5,814 nucleotides of DNA from Bacteroidota bacterium (GTDB taxonomy: Bacteria > Bacteroidota > Bacteroidia > Chitinophagales > Chitinophagaceae), in the NCBI GenBank assembly GCA_947461985.1, contig CANHNT010000129.1, forward strand, positions 1-5,814. The letters are read 5' to 3'. Within the stretch, counting starts at the first letter, position 1. Each line of letters opens with the position of its first letter. A program made the translations under genes and the position numbers. Shown in pieces: positions 1-5,690 of the stretch. The notes under the pieces were generated by a model. It was not told where the DNA came from. It did not search any database and worked only from the letters and a program-made list of their open reading frames with translations.

Positions 1-1022
1 AGTACAAAAGCAGATGTATCATCTTCATGAGAATAAGTAAATACACCTACTCTATCGAATCTTATTTCTTCTAAAAAATCTTTCAAATCCTCAATATCTT
101 CTTTCGTTTCTCCAGGAAAACCAACAATCAATGTCGTTCGCAAACAAATATCAGGGATCGCCTTTCGGATGTCTTTTATTAAATCCATCATTTCCTGACG
201 AGTTATTTGACGTTTCATTGCTTTCAACATATTATCTGAAACATGTTGCAATGGCATATCTAAATAGTTGCATATTTTAGGTTGTGATTTGATCACGTCT
301 AAAATGTCCATCGGAAATTTATGAGGATAAGCATAATGCAAACGAATCCATTCAATTCCTTCAATAGCACACAATTCGTTCAGTAATTTTCCTAAAGCAC
401 GCTCTTTATATAAATCCAATCCATAATAAGTCAGCTCTTGTGCAATGAGCATTATTTCCTTCACTCCTTTTTTTACTAATCCATTGGCTTCTGTAATTAA
501 ATCTTCTATCGATTTAGATACATGTTTACCCCTCATTAATGGAATAGCACAAAAAGAACACGTTCTGTTACATCCTTCTGAAATTTTCAAATACGCATAG
601 TGACTGGGTGTGCTCAACAATCTTTCACCAACTAATTCAGCTTTATAATCCGCTTCAAATGCTTTTAAAATATTAGGCAATTCCATGGTTCCGAACCAGG
701 CATCTACTCCAGGAATTTCTGTTTCTAAATCCCCTTTGTATCGTTCACTCAAACAACCTGTAACGTATACTTTTTCAAGATGCCCTTCTTCCTTTAACGC
801 CACATGTTCCAAAATAGTATTAATACTTTCTTCTTTGGCTTTATCAATAAATCCACAGGTATTAATGATAGAGATATTATAATCTGGTTTTTCAGATTCA
901 TGTTTTACCTCAATGCCATTGGCTAACAGTTGACCGCTTAACACCTCACTATCCACCATGTTTTTAGAGCATCCCAATGTGGTAATGTTCACAACGTCTT
1001 TATGTAATTTTTTAGTTTTCAA
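1..1022 (-). CDS. rimO: Ribosomal protein S12 methylthiotransferase RimO, partial (C-terminus beyond window)
   Basis: This radical-SAM enzyme adds a methylthio group to a conserved aspartate of ribosomal protein S12 in the cytoplasm. About 340 residues are visible with no stop; the family is usually about 430-440, so the C-terminal end (the rest of the radical-SAM domain and the TRAM domain) is outside the window. The N-terminal methylthiotransferase domain carries its three cluster cysteines at about C18 (TLGCSKN), C56 (INTCGF) and C90 (VTGCLSER). The radical-SAM CxxxCxxC motif is C151, C155 and C158 (EGCNRTCSFC), followed by AIPLMRGKH. The motif wording is typical of RimO rather than MiaB. 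An in-frame TAA at 1029-1031 forces a start at the TTG of 1020-1022, giving MKTKKLHKDVVNITTLGCSK, which matches the usual Bacteroidota N-terminus. The start lies one base after the stop of the upstream toxin frame, so the two are probably co-transcribed. Confidence 0.95.
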   Translation of the reverse strand, partial: MKTKKLHKDVVNITTLGCSKNMVDSEVLSGQLLANGIEVKHESEKPDYNISIINTCGFIDKAKEESINTILEHVALKEEGHLEKVYVTGCLSERYKGDLETEIPGVDAWFGTMELPNILKAFEADYKAELVGERLLSTPSHYAYLKISEGCNRTCSFCAIPLMRGKHVSKSIEDLITEANGLVKKGVKEIMLIAQELTYYGLDLYKERALGKLLNELCAIEGIEWIRLHYAYPHKFPMDILDVIKSQPKICNYLDMPLQHVSDNMLKAMKRQITRQEMMDLIKDIRKAIPDICLRTTLIVGFPGETKEDIEDLKDFLEEIRFDRVGVFTYSHEDDTSAFV

Positions 1023-1023
1023 T

Positions 1024-1314
1024 TTATTTTATTTTCTTTTTGGGATTTCTTTTTTGATGAAATACACTATGAATAATAATTAACTTTTTTAACTCATCAA
1101 TTGAATAAACAATTGTAAATAGAAATTTTCTTAAATAAAATTCATAAAAATGAGCGTATTCGTTTTTCCAAATTTTGGGAGATTGACATATTTTAAGAAG
1201 AGCAATATCTATTTCTTGGACAAAATTTTCAGCAGAAACAATACTTCTTTTTGAATACCAAATAATTGAATCTTCATATTCTACTTGTGATTTTTTTTTG
1301 AAAAATATAAGAAT
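1024..1314 (-). CDS. RelE/ParE-family toxin-like protein, start codon unresolved
   Basis: An open frame of about 96 residues directly follows the antitoxin-like gene. It resembles the RelE/ParE toxin superfamily: an early SQVEYEDSIIWYSKRS segment, then AENFVQEIDIALLKI, a central FTIVYSID strand, and the C-terminal IHSVFHQKRNPKKK typical of the fold. Known members either cut ribosome-bound mRNA or poison gyrase; which applies cannot be told here. The frame contains no ATG, GTG or TTG. Its only possible in-frame initiator near the expected position is a rare ATT at 1312-1314. Alternatively, a TTG at 1316-1318, two bases after the antitoxin stop, opens a different frame (MHSYIFQKK) that would join the toxin frame if the run of nine A (minus strand, T run at 1291-1299) were read as eight. 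It could therefore be a slippage-expressed gene, a decayed gene, or a sequencing error in the run. The family call is firmer than the start. Confidence 0.7.
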   Translation of the reverse strand: MLIFFKKKSQVEYEDSIIWYSKRSIVSAENFVQEIDIALLKICQSPKIWKNEYAHFYEFYLRKFLFTIVYSIDELKKLIIIHSVFHQKRNPKKKIK

Positions 1315-1320
1315 GCAAAA

Positions 1321-1566
1321 TTATTTTTTTAAGGAATTTAATATTTTTTTTACTCTTGCTTTGCTTTCTTTTTCGGAAAAAGCAAGCTCAATATTTGAAT
1401 TATATTCGTTATATCGTGCATTCATTTCCGTTTTAAAATCATCAGTCCAAATAGTATTTTCTGCTTTAATTTCATTTTCAACCATTGTAAAAATAGCTTT
1501 TACTTTTTTATCATTCACAATTTCTAAATAGTTATGTAATTGCTGCCTAATCATTCGTGTAGTCAT
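1321..1566 (-). CDS. Putative antitoxin of a type II toxin-antitoxin pair
   Basis: This small protein of 81 residues is charged and probably largely helical. Its N-terminal pattern (RQQLHNYLEIVNDKKVKAIF, about residues 7-26, then TMVENEI) resembles the short antitoxin-like or addiction-module proteins common in Bacteroidota, which neutralise a RelE/ParE toxin encoded just downstream. The C-terminal half is acidic then lysine-rich (FSEKESKARVKKILNSLKK), a plausible toxin-wrapping tail. No clear helix-turn-helix or ribbon-helix-helix DNA-binding domain can be named. The ATG start lies about 35 bases downstream of a TATATTTG promoter-like element. The toxin-like frame starts within about ten bases of its stop, the usual antitoxin-first order. 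The role is inferred from size, context and resemblance, since the sequence carries no diagnostic motif. Confidence 0.65.
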   Translation of the reverse strand: MTTRMIRQQLHNYLEIVNDKKVKAIFTMVENEIKAENTIWTDDFKTEMNARYNEYNSNIELAFSEKESKARVKKILNSLKK

Positions 1567-1600
1567 AAAAATAAACTAGATTTTATAAATCATTTTATTA

Positions 1601-1608
1601 CAAATATA
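1601..1608 (-). promoter_or_regulatory. Candidate Bacteroidota -7 promoter element upstream of the antitoxin gene
   Basis: On the minus strand this reads TATATTTG, an exact match to the Bacteroidota -7 consensus TAnnTTTG. It sits 34 bases before the antitoxin ATG and just after the Uma2 stop codon. No good TTG -33 element is visible at the expected distance. If active, it would drive the toxin-antitoxin pair and, by read-through, rimO. Confidence 0.45.
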
Positions 1609-1623
1609 AATTATTATGTTTTC

Positions 1624-2217
1624 CTACTTGAATATTTCTTTTAAATCTATCACTAAACCTTTAAATAAAACACTTTCAATGGTATCATCATCAAAATAAA
1701 TTTTCTTCAAATGGTATTTTTTTGCCTTTAACACATAAAGCATAATATTTTTTTCTAAAGGGTTTGCAATCCAATATTCACGAACACCATTTTCTTCATA
1801 GAGTTCGTGTTTTGTTTTCATTTCTTTTTTTGAGTTACCAGGACTCACAATTTCTATAATTAAATCGGGTGCACCTATACATCCTCTTTCATCTAATTTT
1901 TTCTCATCACAAATCACACAAATATCGGGTTGAACTACTGTAACTACTTGTTGATTATTTTTAGATTTTTTAGAATCAATTAAACGTACGTCAAAAGGAG
2001 CAGCAAATAATTTACAAGTAGACTTTTTTAAATAGCTGTAGATTTCACCTTGAAAAACGCTTGAAATAGATTGATGCCCAGTACTTGGTGCTGGGCTCAT
2101 TTTACTAATCCAACCTCTAATGAGTTCAACACGCTCTTTAAACTGCCATGTTAAATAATCGGCATAAGAATATTGCTTTGTTAAATCTAATTGGCTAAAT
2201 TTTGTAATTGGTTTCAT
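1624..2217 (-). CDS. Uma2-family (DUF820) endonuclease-like protein
   Basis: This protein of 197 residues has the usual length and layout of the Uma2/DUF820 family, which has a PD-(D/E)XK restriction-endonuclease-like fold but mostly unknown function. It opens with the typical YSYADYLTWQFKERVELIRG segment (E31 conserved), followed by KMSPAPSTGHQ (39-49) and the APFDVRL strand (73-79). The putative catalytic core is QPDICVI with D98 and DLIIEIVSP with E122. The family's C-terminal pattern YEENGVREYWIANP follows at about 139-152. The family is common in cyanobacteria and Bacteroidota, often in many copies. The gene lies 13 bases after ftsY and before a toxin-antitoxin pair. Its ATG is only four bases downstream of a -7-like box, so it may have its own, possibly leaderless, promoter. 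The frame looks intact. Family assignment is secure; biological role is unknown. Confidence 0.9.
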   Translation of the reverse strand: MKPITKFSQLDLTKQYSYADYLTWQFKERVELIRGWISKMSPAPSTGHQSISSVFQGEIYSYLKKSTCKLFAAPFDVRLIDSKKSKNNQQVVTVVQPDICVICDEKKLDERGCIGAPDLIIEIVSPGNSKKEMKTKHELYEENGVREYWIANPLEKNIMLYVLKAKKYHLKKIYFDDDTIESVLFKGLVIDLKEIFK

Positions 2218-2221
2218 ATTA

Positions 2222-2248
2222 CAAATTTAATTATTTTAAACTAAACAA
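2222..2248 (-). promoter_or_regulatory. Candidate promoter of the Uma2 gene, possibly leaderless
   Basis: The minus strand reads TAAATTTG at 2222-2229, matching TAnnTTTG, with a TTG at 2246-2248 separated by 16 bases, which is shorter than the usual spacing near 19. The box ends four bases before the Uma2 ATG, so a normally placed transcription start would fall at or next to the start codon. The TTG lies inside the 3' end of ftsY. In such an AT-rich region chance matches are common. Confidence 0.35.
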
Positions 2249-3205
2249 ACTATCTACAAATTCATGCTTATTAAACACTTGTAAATCTTTCATTTGTTCG
2301 CCAACACCAATATATTTGACAGGTATTTTAAATTGATGCGCAATGGCTAAAACCACTCCACCTTTAGCAGTACCATCTAATTTTGTAATTGCAATAGACG
2401 TAACATCTGTTGCAGCCGTAAATTGTTTGGCTTGTTCAATCGCATTTTGACCTGTACTTCCATCTAAAACCAACAAAACCTCATGAGGTGCATCGGGAAT
2501 TACTTTTTGAATTACACGTTTAATTTTTGTCAACTCATCCATCAAATAGCCTTTGTTGTGTAAACGTCCTGCTGTATCAATGATTAACACATCTGCTCCT
2601 TTTGCCACTGCGCTGTTTACAGCATCAAATGCTACGGATGCTGGGTCACTTCCCATTTCTTTTTTCACAATATCGACTCCTACTCGTTCGCTCCAAATAG
2701 TTAATTGATCAACGGCTGCAGCTCTAAATGTATCGGCTGCACCTAAAACAACTTTTTTGCCAGCATTTTTAAAATTGTAAGCCAATTTTCCGATAGTCGT
2801 TGTTTTCCCGACTCCATTAACGCCTACTACTAATATCACGTAGGGTTTTTTATCGGCTGGCAAATCAAAATTTTGATATTCTAAAGTAGGTGCATCGGTT
2901 AACACATTCACCATTTCTTCTTGAAGAATTCTATTTAAATCACTGGTACCTATATACTTATCTTGTGCAACTCTGTCTTCAATGCGTTTGATGATTTCTA
3001 CCGTTGTACCAACCCCTACATCCGACATGATTAATGCATCTTCCAATTCATCTAAAACATCCGCATCAACTGTTGATTTACCTGCAACTGCTTTGGTTAT
3101 TTTTGAAAAAAAACTTTCTTTGGTTTTTTCTAAACCTTTGTCAAGCGTTTCCTTTGCTTCTTCTTGTACTTTGTTTCGTTTAAATAACTTATCGAATAAA
3201 CCCAT
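2231..3205 (-). CDS. ftsY: Signal recognition particle receptor FtsY
   Basis: FtsY is the membrane-associated SRP receptor GTPase. It pairs with Ffh to deliver ribosomes translating membrane proteins to the Sec translocon. The protein has 324 residues, of the short type common in Bacteroidota, with only a small charged N-terminal region (about 1-30) instead of a long acidic A domain. The helical N domain spans roughly 30-110, including the DADVLDELEDALIMSDVG segment. The G domain has all the expected motifs: P-loop GVNGVGKTTT (128-137), DTFRAAA (158-164), DTAGR (210-214), TKLDGTAKGG (274-283) and the closing GVGE (300-303). The ATG start gives MGLFDKLFKR, a normal FtsY N-terminus. It has its own upstream region of about 160 bases after pyrB, containing a promoter-like TACATTTG and a short tandem repeat. 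The Uma2 gene follows closely; rimO, a frequent neighbour in this phylum, is displaced about 1.2 kb downstream. Confidence 0.97.
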   Translation of the reverse strand: MGLFDKLFKRNKVQEEAKETLDKGLEKTKESFFSKITKAVAGKSTVDADVLDELEDALIMSDVGVGTTVEIIKRIEDRVAQDKYIGTSDLNRILQEEMVNVLTDAPTLEYQNFDLPADKKPYVILVVGVNGVGKTTTIGKLAYNFKNAGKKVVLGAADTFRAAAVDQLTIWSERVGVDIVKKEMGSDPASVAFDAVNSAVAKGADVLIIDTAGRLHNKGYLMDELTKIKRVIQKVIPDAPHEVLLVLDGSTGQNAIEQAKQFTAATDVTSIAITKLDGTAKGGVVLAIAHQFKIPVKYIGVGEQMKDLQVFNKHEFVDSLFSLK

Positions 3206-3213
3206 TTTATTTT

Positions 3214-3245
3214 AATTTGATAATTTGCTGATTTGTTAATTTGAT
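3214..3245 (+). repeat. Four-unit tandem repeat of an 8-bp AATTTGAT-like motif
   Basis: Four consecutive octamers read AATTTGAT, AATTTGCT, GATTTGTT and AATTTGAT. The outer units are identical and extend to a 14-base direct repeat (3212-3225 and 3236-3249, 24 bases apart). The array lies between the candidate ftsY promoter and the ftsY start codon, so it would be transcribed as ATCAAATT units in the ftsY leader. Similar AT-rich octamer arrays are familiar between genes in Bacteroidota; no function is evident. Confidence 0.75.
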
Positions 3246-3272
3246 AATTAATACAAAATCATAAATTTTAGG

Positions 3273-3280
3273 CAAATGTA
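3273..3280 (-). promoter_or_regulatory. Candidate -7 promoter element for ftsY
   Basis: The minus strand reads TACATTTG, matching the Bacteroidota TAnnTTTG consensus, followed by CC. It lies 67 bases before the ftsY ATG, giving a leader of about 60 bases that contains the octamer repeat. No TTG -33 element is seen at the right distance, so the match is partial. Confidence 0.45.
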
Positions 3281-3365
3281 CAAAAAAAGTTGATTGAAAT
3301 TCTTGCTGTTGAAGAGTGCGACGCAATTGCGATGAAAATGATTGAATCGTTGATATCAAAAAAAA

Positions 3366-4289
3366 TTATTCATTTTTACCTGCTAGCAAATACAAAATGG
3401 CCATCCGAATGGCTACCCCATTTTCAACTTGATTTAATATAATGGAATGATGACTATCTGCTGCGTCTGAGCTCAATTCCACTCCTCGGTTGATTGGGCC
3501 AGGATGCATTAGCGTAATCTCTTTTTTAAGACTATCCAGCATTTTTTTATTGACTCCATAATATAGTGAGTATTCTCTTAAAGAAGAAAACAATGGGGTG
3601 TTTTGACGCTCTAATTGAATGCGAAGAATATTGGCTACATCGCACCACTCCAAAGCTTCTTGAATATTATAGGTAACATGTACGCCCAATGAATCGATGT
3701 GTTTTGGAATCAAGGTTGGAGGGCCAGCTACGGTGATTTCGGCACCTAATTTTTTCAAGCAATAAATATTAGACAATGCTACCCTTGAGTGCATAATATC
3801 GCCACAAATAGCAATTTTTTTGCCTTGAAAACTTTTATGTTGCTCTCTGATAGAATACGCATCTAACAAGGCTTGTGTTGGATGTTCGTTGGTTCCGTCG
3901 CCAGCATTAATAATGGCTGCATCAATATGATTGGCTAAAAAATGGGGCGCACCACTTACATTGTGTCGCATAACCACCATATCAACCTTCATGGAAAGTA
4001 TGTTTTTTGCAGTATCTATTAATGTTTCGCCTTTAGACACACTGGAGCTGCTGGTAGCAAAATTAATCGTATCCGCACCCAATCTTTTTTCGGCTAGCTC
4101 AAATGATATCCGCGTTCGGGTAGAATTTTCATAAAACAAATTAACGATGGTTGTATCTCGGAGCGAAGGAACTTTTTTGATAGGACGGTTTAAAACAGCT
4201 TTGAAATTATCGGCAGTTTGAAAAATAAGTTCAATATCTTGTTTGGTTAAGTTTTTTATTCCAAGAAGATGTTTTGTGCTTAATGCCAT
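3366..4289 (-). CDS. pyrB: Aspartate carbamoyltransferase, catalytic chain
   Basis: PyrB condenses carbamoyl phosphate with L-aspartate to N-carbamoyl-aspartate, the committed step of pyrimidine synthesis, in the cytoplasm. The 307 residues match the normal catalytic-chain length. Carbamoyl-phosphate binding is shown by STRTR at 56-60 (FYENSTRTRISFE), the 80s loop SVSKGET with K86, and HPTQ at 136-139 (GDGTNEHPTQALLD). The aspartate domain has HSRVA with R169, LRIQ with R223 and Q225, and HPGPINRG at 262-269. All expected active-site residues are present. The ATG start gives MALSTKHLLGIKNL, a normal N-terminus. It follows pyrR by 18 bases, so the two form an operon with no promoter between them. 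No gene for the regulatory chain PyrI is adjacent, and the window does not show whether one exists elsewhere. Confidence 0.97.
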   Translation of the reverse strand: MALSTKHLLGIKNLTKQDIELIFQTADNFKAVLNRPIKKVPSLRDTTIVNLFYENSTRTRISFELAEKRLGADTINFATSSSSVSKGETLIDTAKNILSMKVDMVVMRHNVSGAPHFLANHIDAAIINAGDGTNEHPTQALLDAYSIREQHKSFQGKKIAICGDIMHSRVALSNIYCLKKLGAEITVAGPPTLIPKHIDSLGVHVTYNIQEALEWCDVANILRIQLERQNTPLFSSLREYSLYYGVNKKMLDSLKKEITLMHPGPINRGVELSSDAADSHHSIILNQVENGVAIRMAILYLLAGKNE

Positions 4290-4307
4290 ATGATTCGTTT
4301 TTCCTGT

Positions 4308-4838
4308 TTATTTATTTTCGTTTAAAAGAATGACTTCATCTTTTTTATCCTTTTCATTCCAAAAAACTTTTACTTTTTGGCTAACAATGGAGTCAATTAC
4401 TAAACCTACATAATCGGCTTGAATGGGTAGTTGACGACTATATCGTCTATCAATTAATGTCACCAACTCAACTTTTTGAGGTCGTCCAAAATCTAAAATG
4501 GCATCCATTGCGCTTCTGATTGTTCTGCCAGTAAAAAGCACATCATCTATTAAAATCACTTGTTTATTTTCAATAGAAAAATTAATTTCAGTTTGATTTG
4601 GAATATGCAATTCTTTCGCAAAATCATCTCGGTAAAAAGTGATATCTAACTTACCATAATTAATTTTCTGTCCAATTATTTTTTCAATATAGGGCACCAT
4701 TCTATCTGATAAATAAATACCTCTAGGCTGTATGCCAATAATAACAGAATTTGCAAAGTCGTTGTGATTTTCTATTAATTGATGAGCCAAACGTTCAATG
4801 ACGATATTAAATTTACGTTTGTCAAGAATAGTTTTCAA
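4308..4838 (-). CDS. pyrR: PyrR: pyrimidine operon regulator / uracil phosphoribosyltransferase
   Basis: PyrR proteins are phosphoribosyltransferase-fold proteins. In Firmicutes they bind pyr mRNA in response to UMP and can also make UMP from uracil and PRPP. The 176 residues fit the family. Landmarks are the IIGIQPRG segment (33-40), DITFYRDD (65-72), the PRPP-binding motif VILIDDVLFTGRT (94-106) and LIDRRYSRQLPIQADYVG (128-145), which corresponds to the conserved LIDRGHRELPI-type region. The start is a TTG; an in-frame TAA lies four codons upstream and there is no ATG nearby, so TTG is the best choice. It is the first gene of a pyrR-pyrB operon and has a convincing promoter close upstream. 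The leader is too short to hold a PyrR attenuator, so how it regulates here, if at all, is unclear. Confidence 0.95.
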   Translation of the reverse strand: MKTILDKRKFNIVIERLAHQLIENHNDFANSVIIGIQPRGIYLSDRMVPYIEKIIGQKINYGKLDITFYRDDFAKELHIPNQTEINFSIENKQVILIDDVLFTGRTIRSAMDAILDFGRPQKVELVTLIDRRYSRQLPIQADYVGLVIDSIVSQKVKVFWNEKDKKDEVILLNENK

Positions 4839-4855
4839 TGAAATAATAGTTTAGG

Positions 4856-4884
4856 CAAATATATATAAAAAAGCTTGTTCACAA
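4856..4884 (-). promoter_or_regulatory. Candidate promoter of the pyrR-pyrB operon
   Basis: The minus strand has a TTG at 4882-4884, an 18-base spacer and TATATTTG at 4856-4863, a good match to the Bacteroidota TTG-n19-TAnnTTTG promoter. The -7 box ends 17 bases before the pyrR TTG start, predicting a leader of only about 10-14 bases. This is the best promoter match in the window. Confidence 0.6.
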
Positions 4885-4904
4885 AATATTGAATTGGCAA
4901 TATT
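4885..4904. repeat. Short inverted repeat in the divergent pyrR / methyltransferase intergenic region
   Basis: AATATTG and CAATATT form perfect 7-base arms around a 6-base spacer. The repeat directly abuts the outer side of the pyrR -33 element and lies about 70 bases before the methyltransferase start. The position would suit a regulator binding site, but AT-rich arms of this length can arise by chance. Confidence 0.35.
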
Positions 4905-4973
4905 CCAAATGAAATAAGTTAATATTGTATTTTGTATACTATTTCAACACGAAAAATATCTTAGAATCTATTC

Positions 4974-5690
4974 ATGCAACAATTATTAAAATATTTAATC
5001 AAAAAATTACCCATTGCGTTTACCAAAAATCAACAATATGATAATCAAACTAAAAAAGTAATAAATAAAATATGTAACATCAATAGCTCATTTATTGACA
5101 TTGGTTGCCACAAAGGGGAAGTTTTAGATATTGTGCTCAAAAAATCTCCAAATGGAAATCATTATGGATTTGAACCTATCCCTGATTTGTTTAAAAAATT
5201 ACAAAAAAAATATAAAGGACAGTCCTGTAAATTTTTCGACATCGCATTGAGCAATTGTGTTGGCGAAACTAAATTTAATTATGTTGTTTCTAATCCTGCA
5301 TACAGTGGTTTAATTAAAAGAAGTTATGATAAAAAAAATGAAGTGGATGAACAAATATTAGTTAATACGAACAAACTTGATCATTTAATTCCAATCGAAT
5401 CAAATATATCTTTAATTAAAATTGATGTTGAAGGGGGTGAATTGCAAGTATTAGAAGGAGGAGTTGAAACAATAAAACGTTGCAAACCACACATTATTTT
5501 TGAACATGGTTTAGGCGCATCTGAATTTTATGATTCTACACCTGATAAAGTATTTAAATTACTAACTTCTTGCGGATTAAAAATTTCTACAATGAAAAAT
5601 TGGTTGGCGAATAAACCAGCTTTTACTTTAGCAGAATTTGAGAAACAATATTTTGACAAACTCAATTATTATTTTATTGCCTACCCTTAA
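4974..5690 (+). CDS. FkbM-family SAM-dependent methyltransferase
   Basis: This protein of 238 residues fits the FkbM/Methyltransf_21 family. These enzymes transfer a methyl group from S-adenosylmethionine, commonly to hydroxyls of sugars or secondary metabolites. The SAM-binding motif I is SFIDIGCHKGEV (39-50, with D42, G44 and G48), followed by HYGFEPIPDLFKKL (63-76), where E67 would hold the SAM ribose. The family signature LIKIDVEGGELQVLEGG occupies 147-163. The C-terminal half includes PHIIFEHG (172-179) and ends YYFIAYP, as usual. There is no signal peptide or membrane segment, so it is probably cytoplasmic. The ATG start follows a roughly 135-base divergent intergenic region without a strong promoter match on this strand. 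The substrate cannot be inferred: pyrR-pyrB is unrelated, and the right-hand neighbour is unrecognised. Such genes often border surface-polysaccharide clusters, which could begin here. Confidence 0.9.
   Translation: MQQLLKYLIKKLPIAFTKNQQYDNQTKKVINKICNINSSFIDIGCHKGEVLDIVLKKSPNGNHYGFEPIPDLFKKLQKKYKGQSCKFFDIALSNCVGETKFNYVVSNPAYSGLIKRSYDKKNEVDEQILVNTNKLDHLIPIESNISLIKIDVEGGELQVLEGGVETIKRCKPHIIFEHGLGASEFYDSTPDKVFKLLTSCGLKISTMKNWLANKPAFTLAEFEKQYFDKLNYYFIAYP

Noticed and set aside
685..882. Plus-strand open frame of 65 codons
   Set aside because: It lies antisense inside rimO, whose cluster cysteines and full frame are unmistakable; the predicted peptide has no recognisable features.
1312..1340. Programmed -1 frameshift at the A7 run at the end of the antitoxin gene, making an antitoxin-toxin fusion
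   Set aside because: The shifted frame leads into the TTG frame and still stops before the toxin body unless a second slip occurs at the A9 run; two slips are less likely than the alternatives.
1298..1531. Plus-strand open frame of 77 codons
   Set aside because: It is the antisense shadow of the antitoxin-like gene; its hydrophobic look comes from reading lysine- and glutamate-rich codons in reverse.
2982..3215. Plus-strand open frame of 77 codons
   Set aside because: It is antisense to the N domain of ftsY, which is intact.
3206..3365. A further small gene or ribosomal protein genes between pyrB and ftsY
   Set aside because: Both strands were read; only short unremarkable open stretches, a promoter-like box and repeats were found.
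3931..4134. Plus-strand open frame of 67 codons
   Set aside because: It is antisense to the conserved core of pyrB.
4905..4973. Promoter for the methyltransferase gene at TATTTTG (4928-4934)
   Set aside because: It is one base short of the TAnnTTTG pattern and no spaced TTG supports it convincingly.
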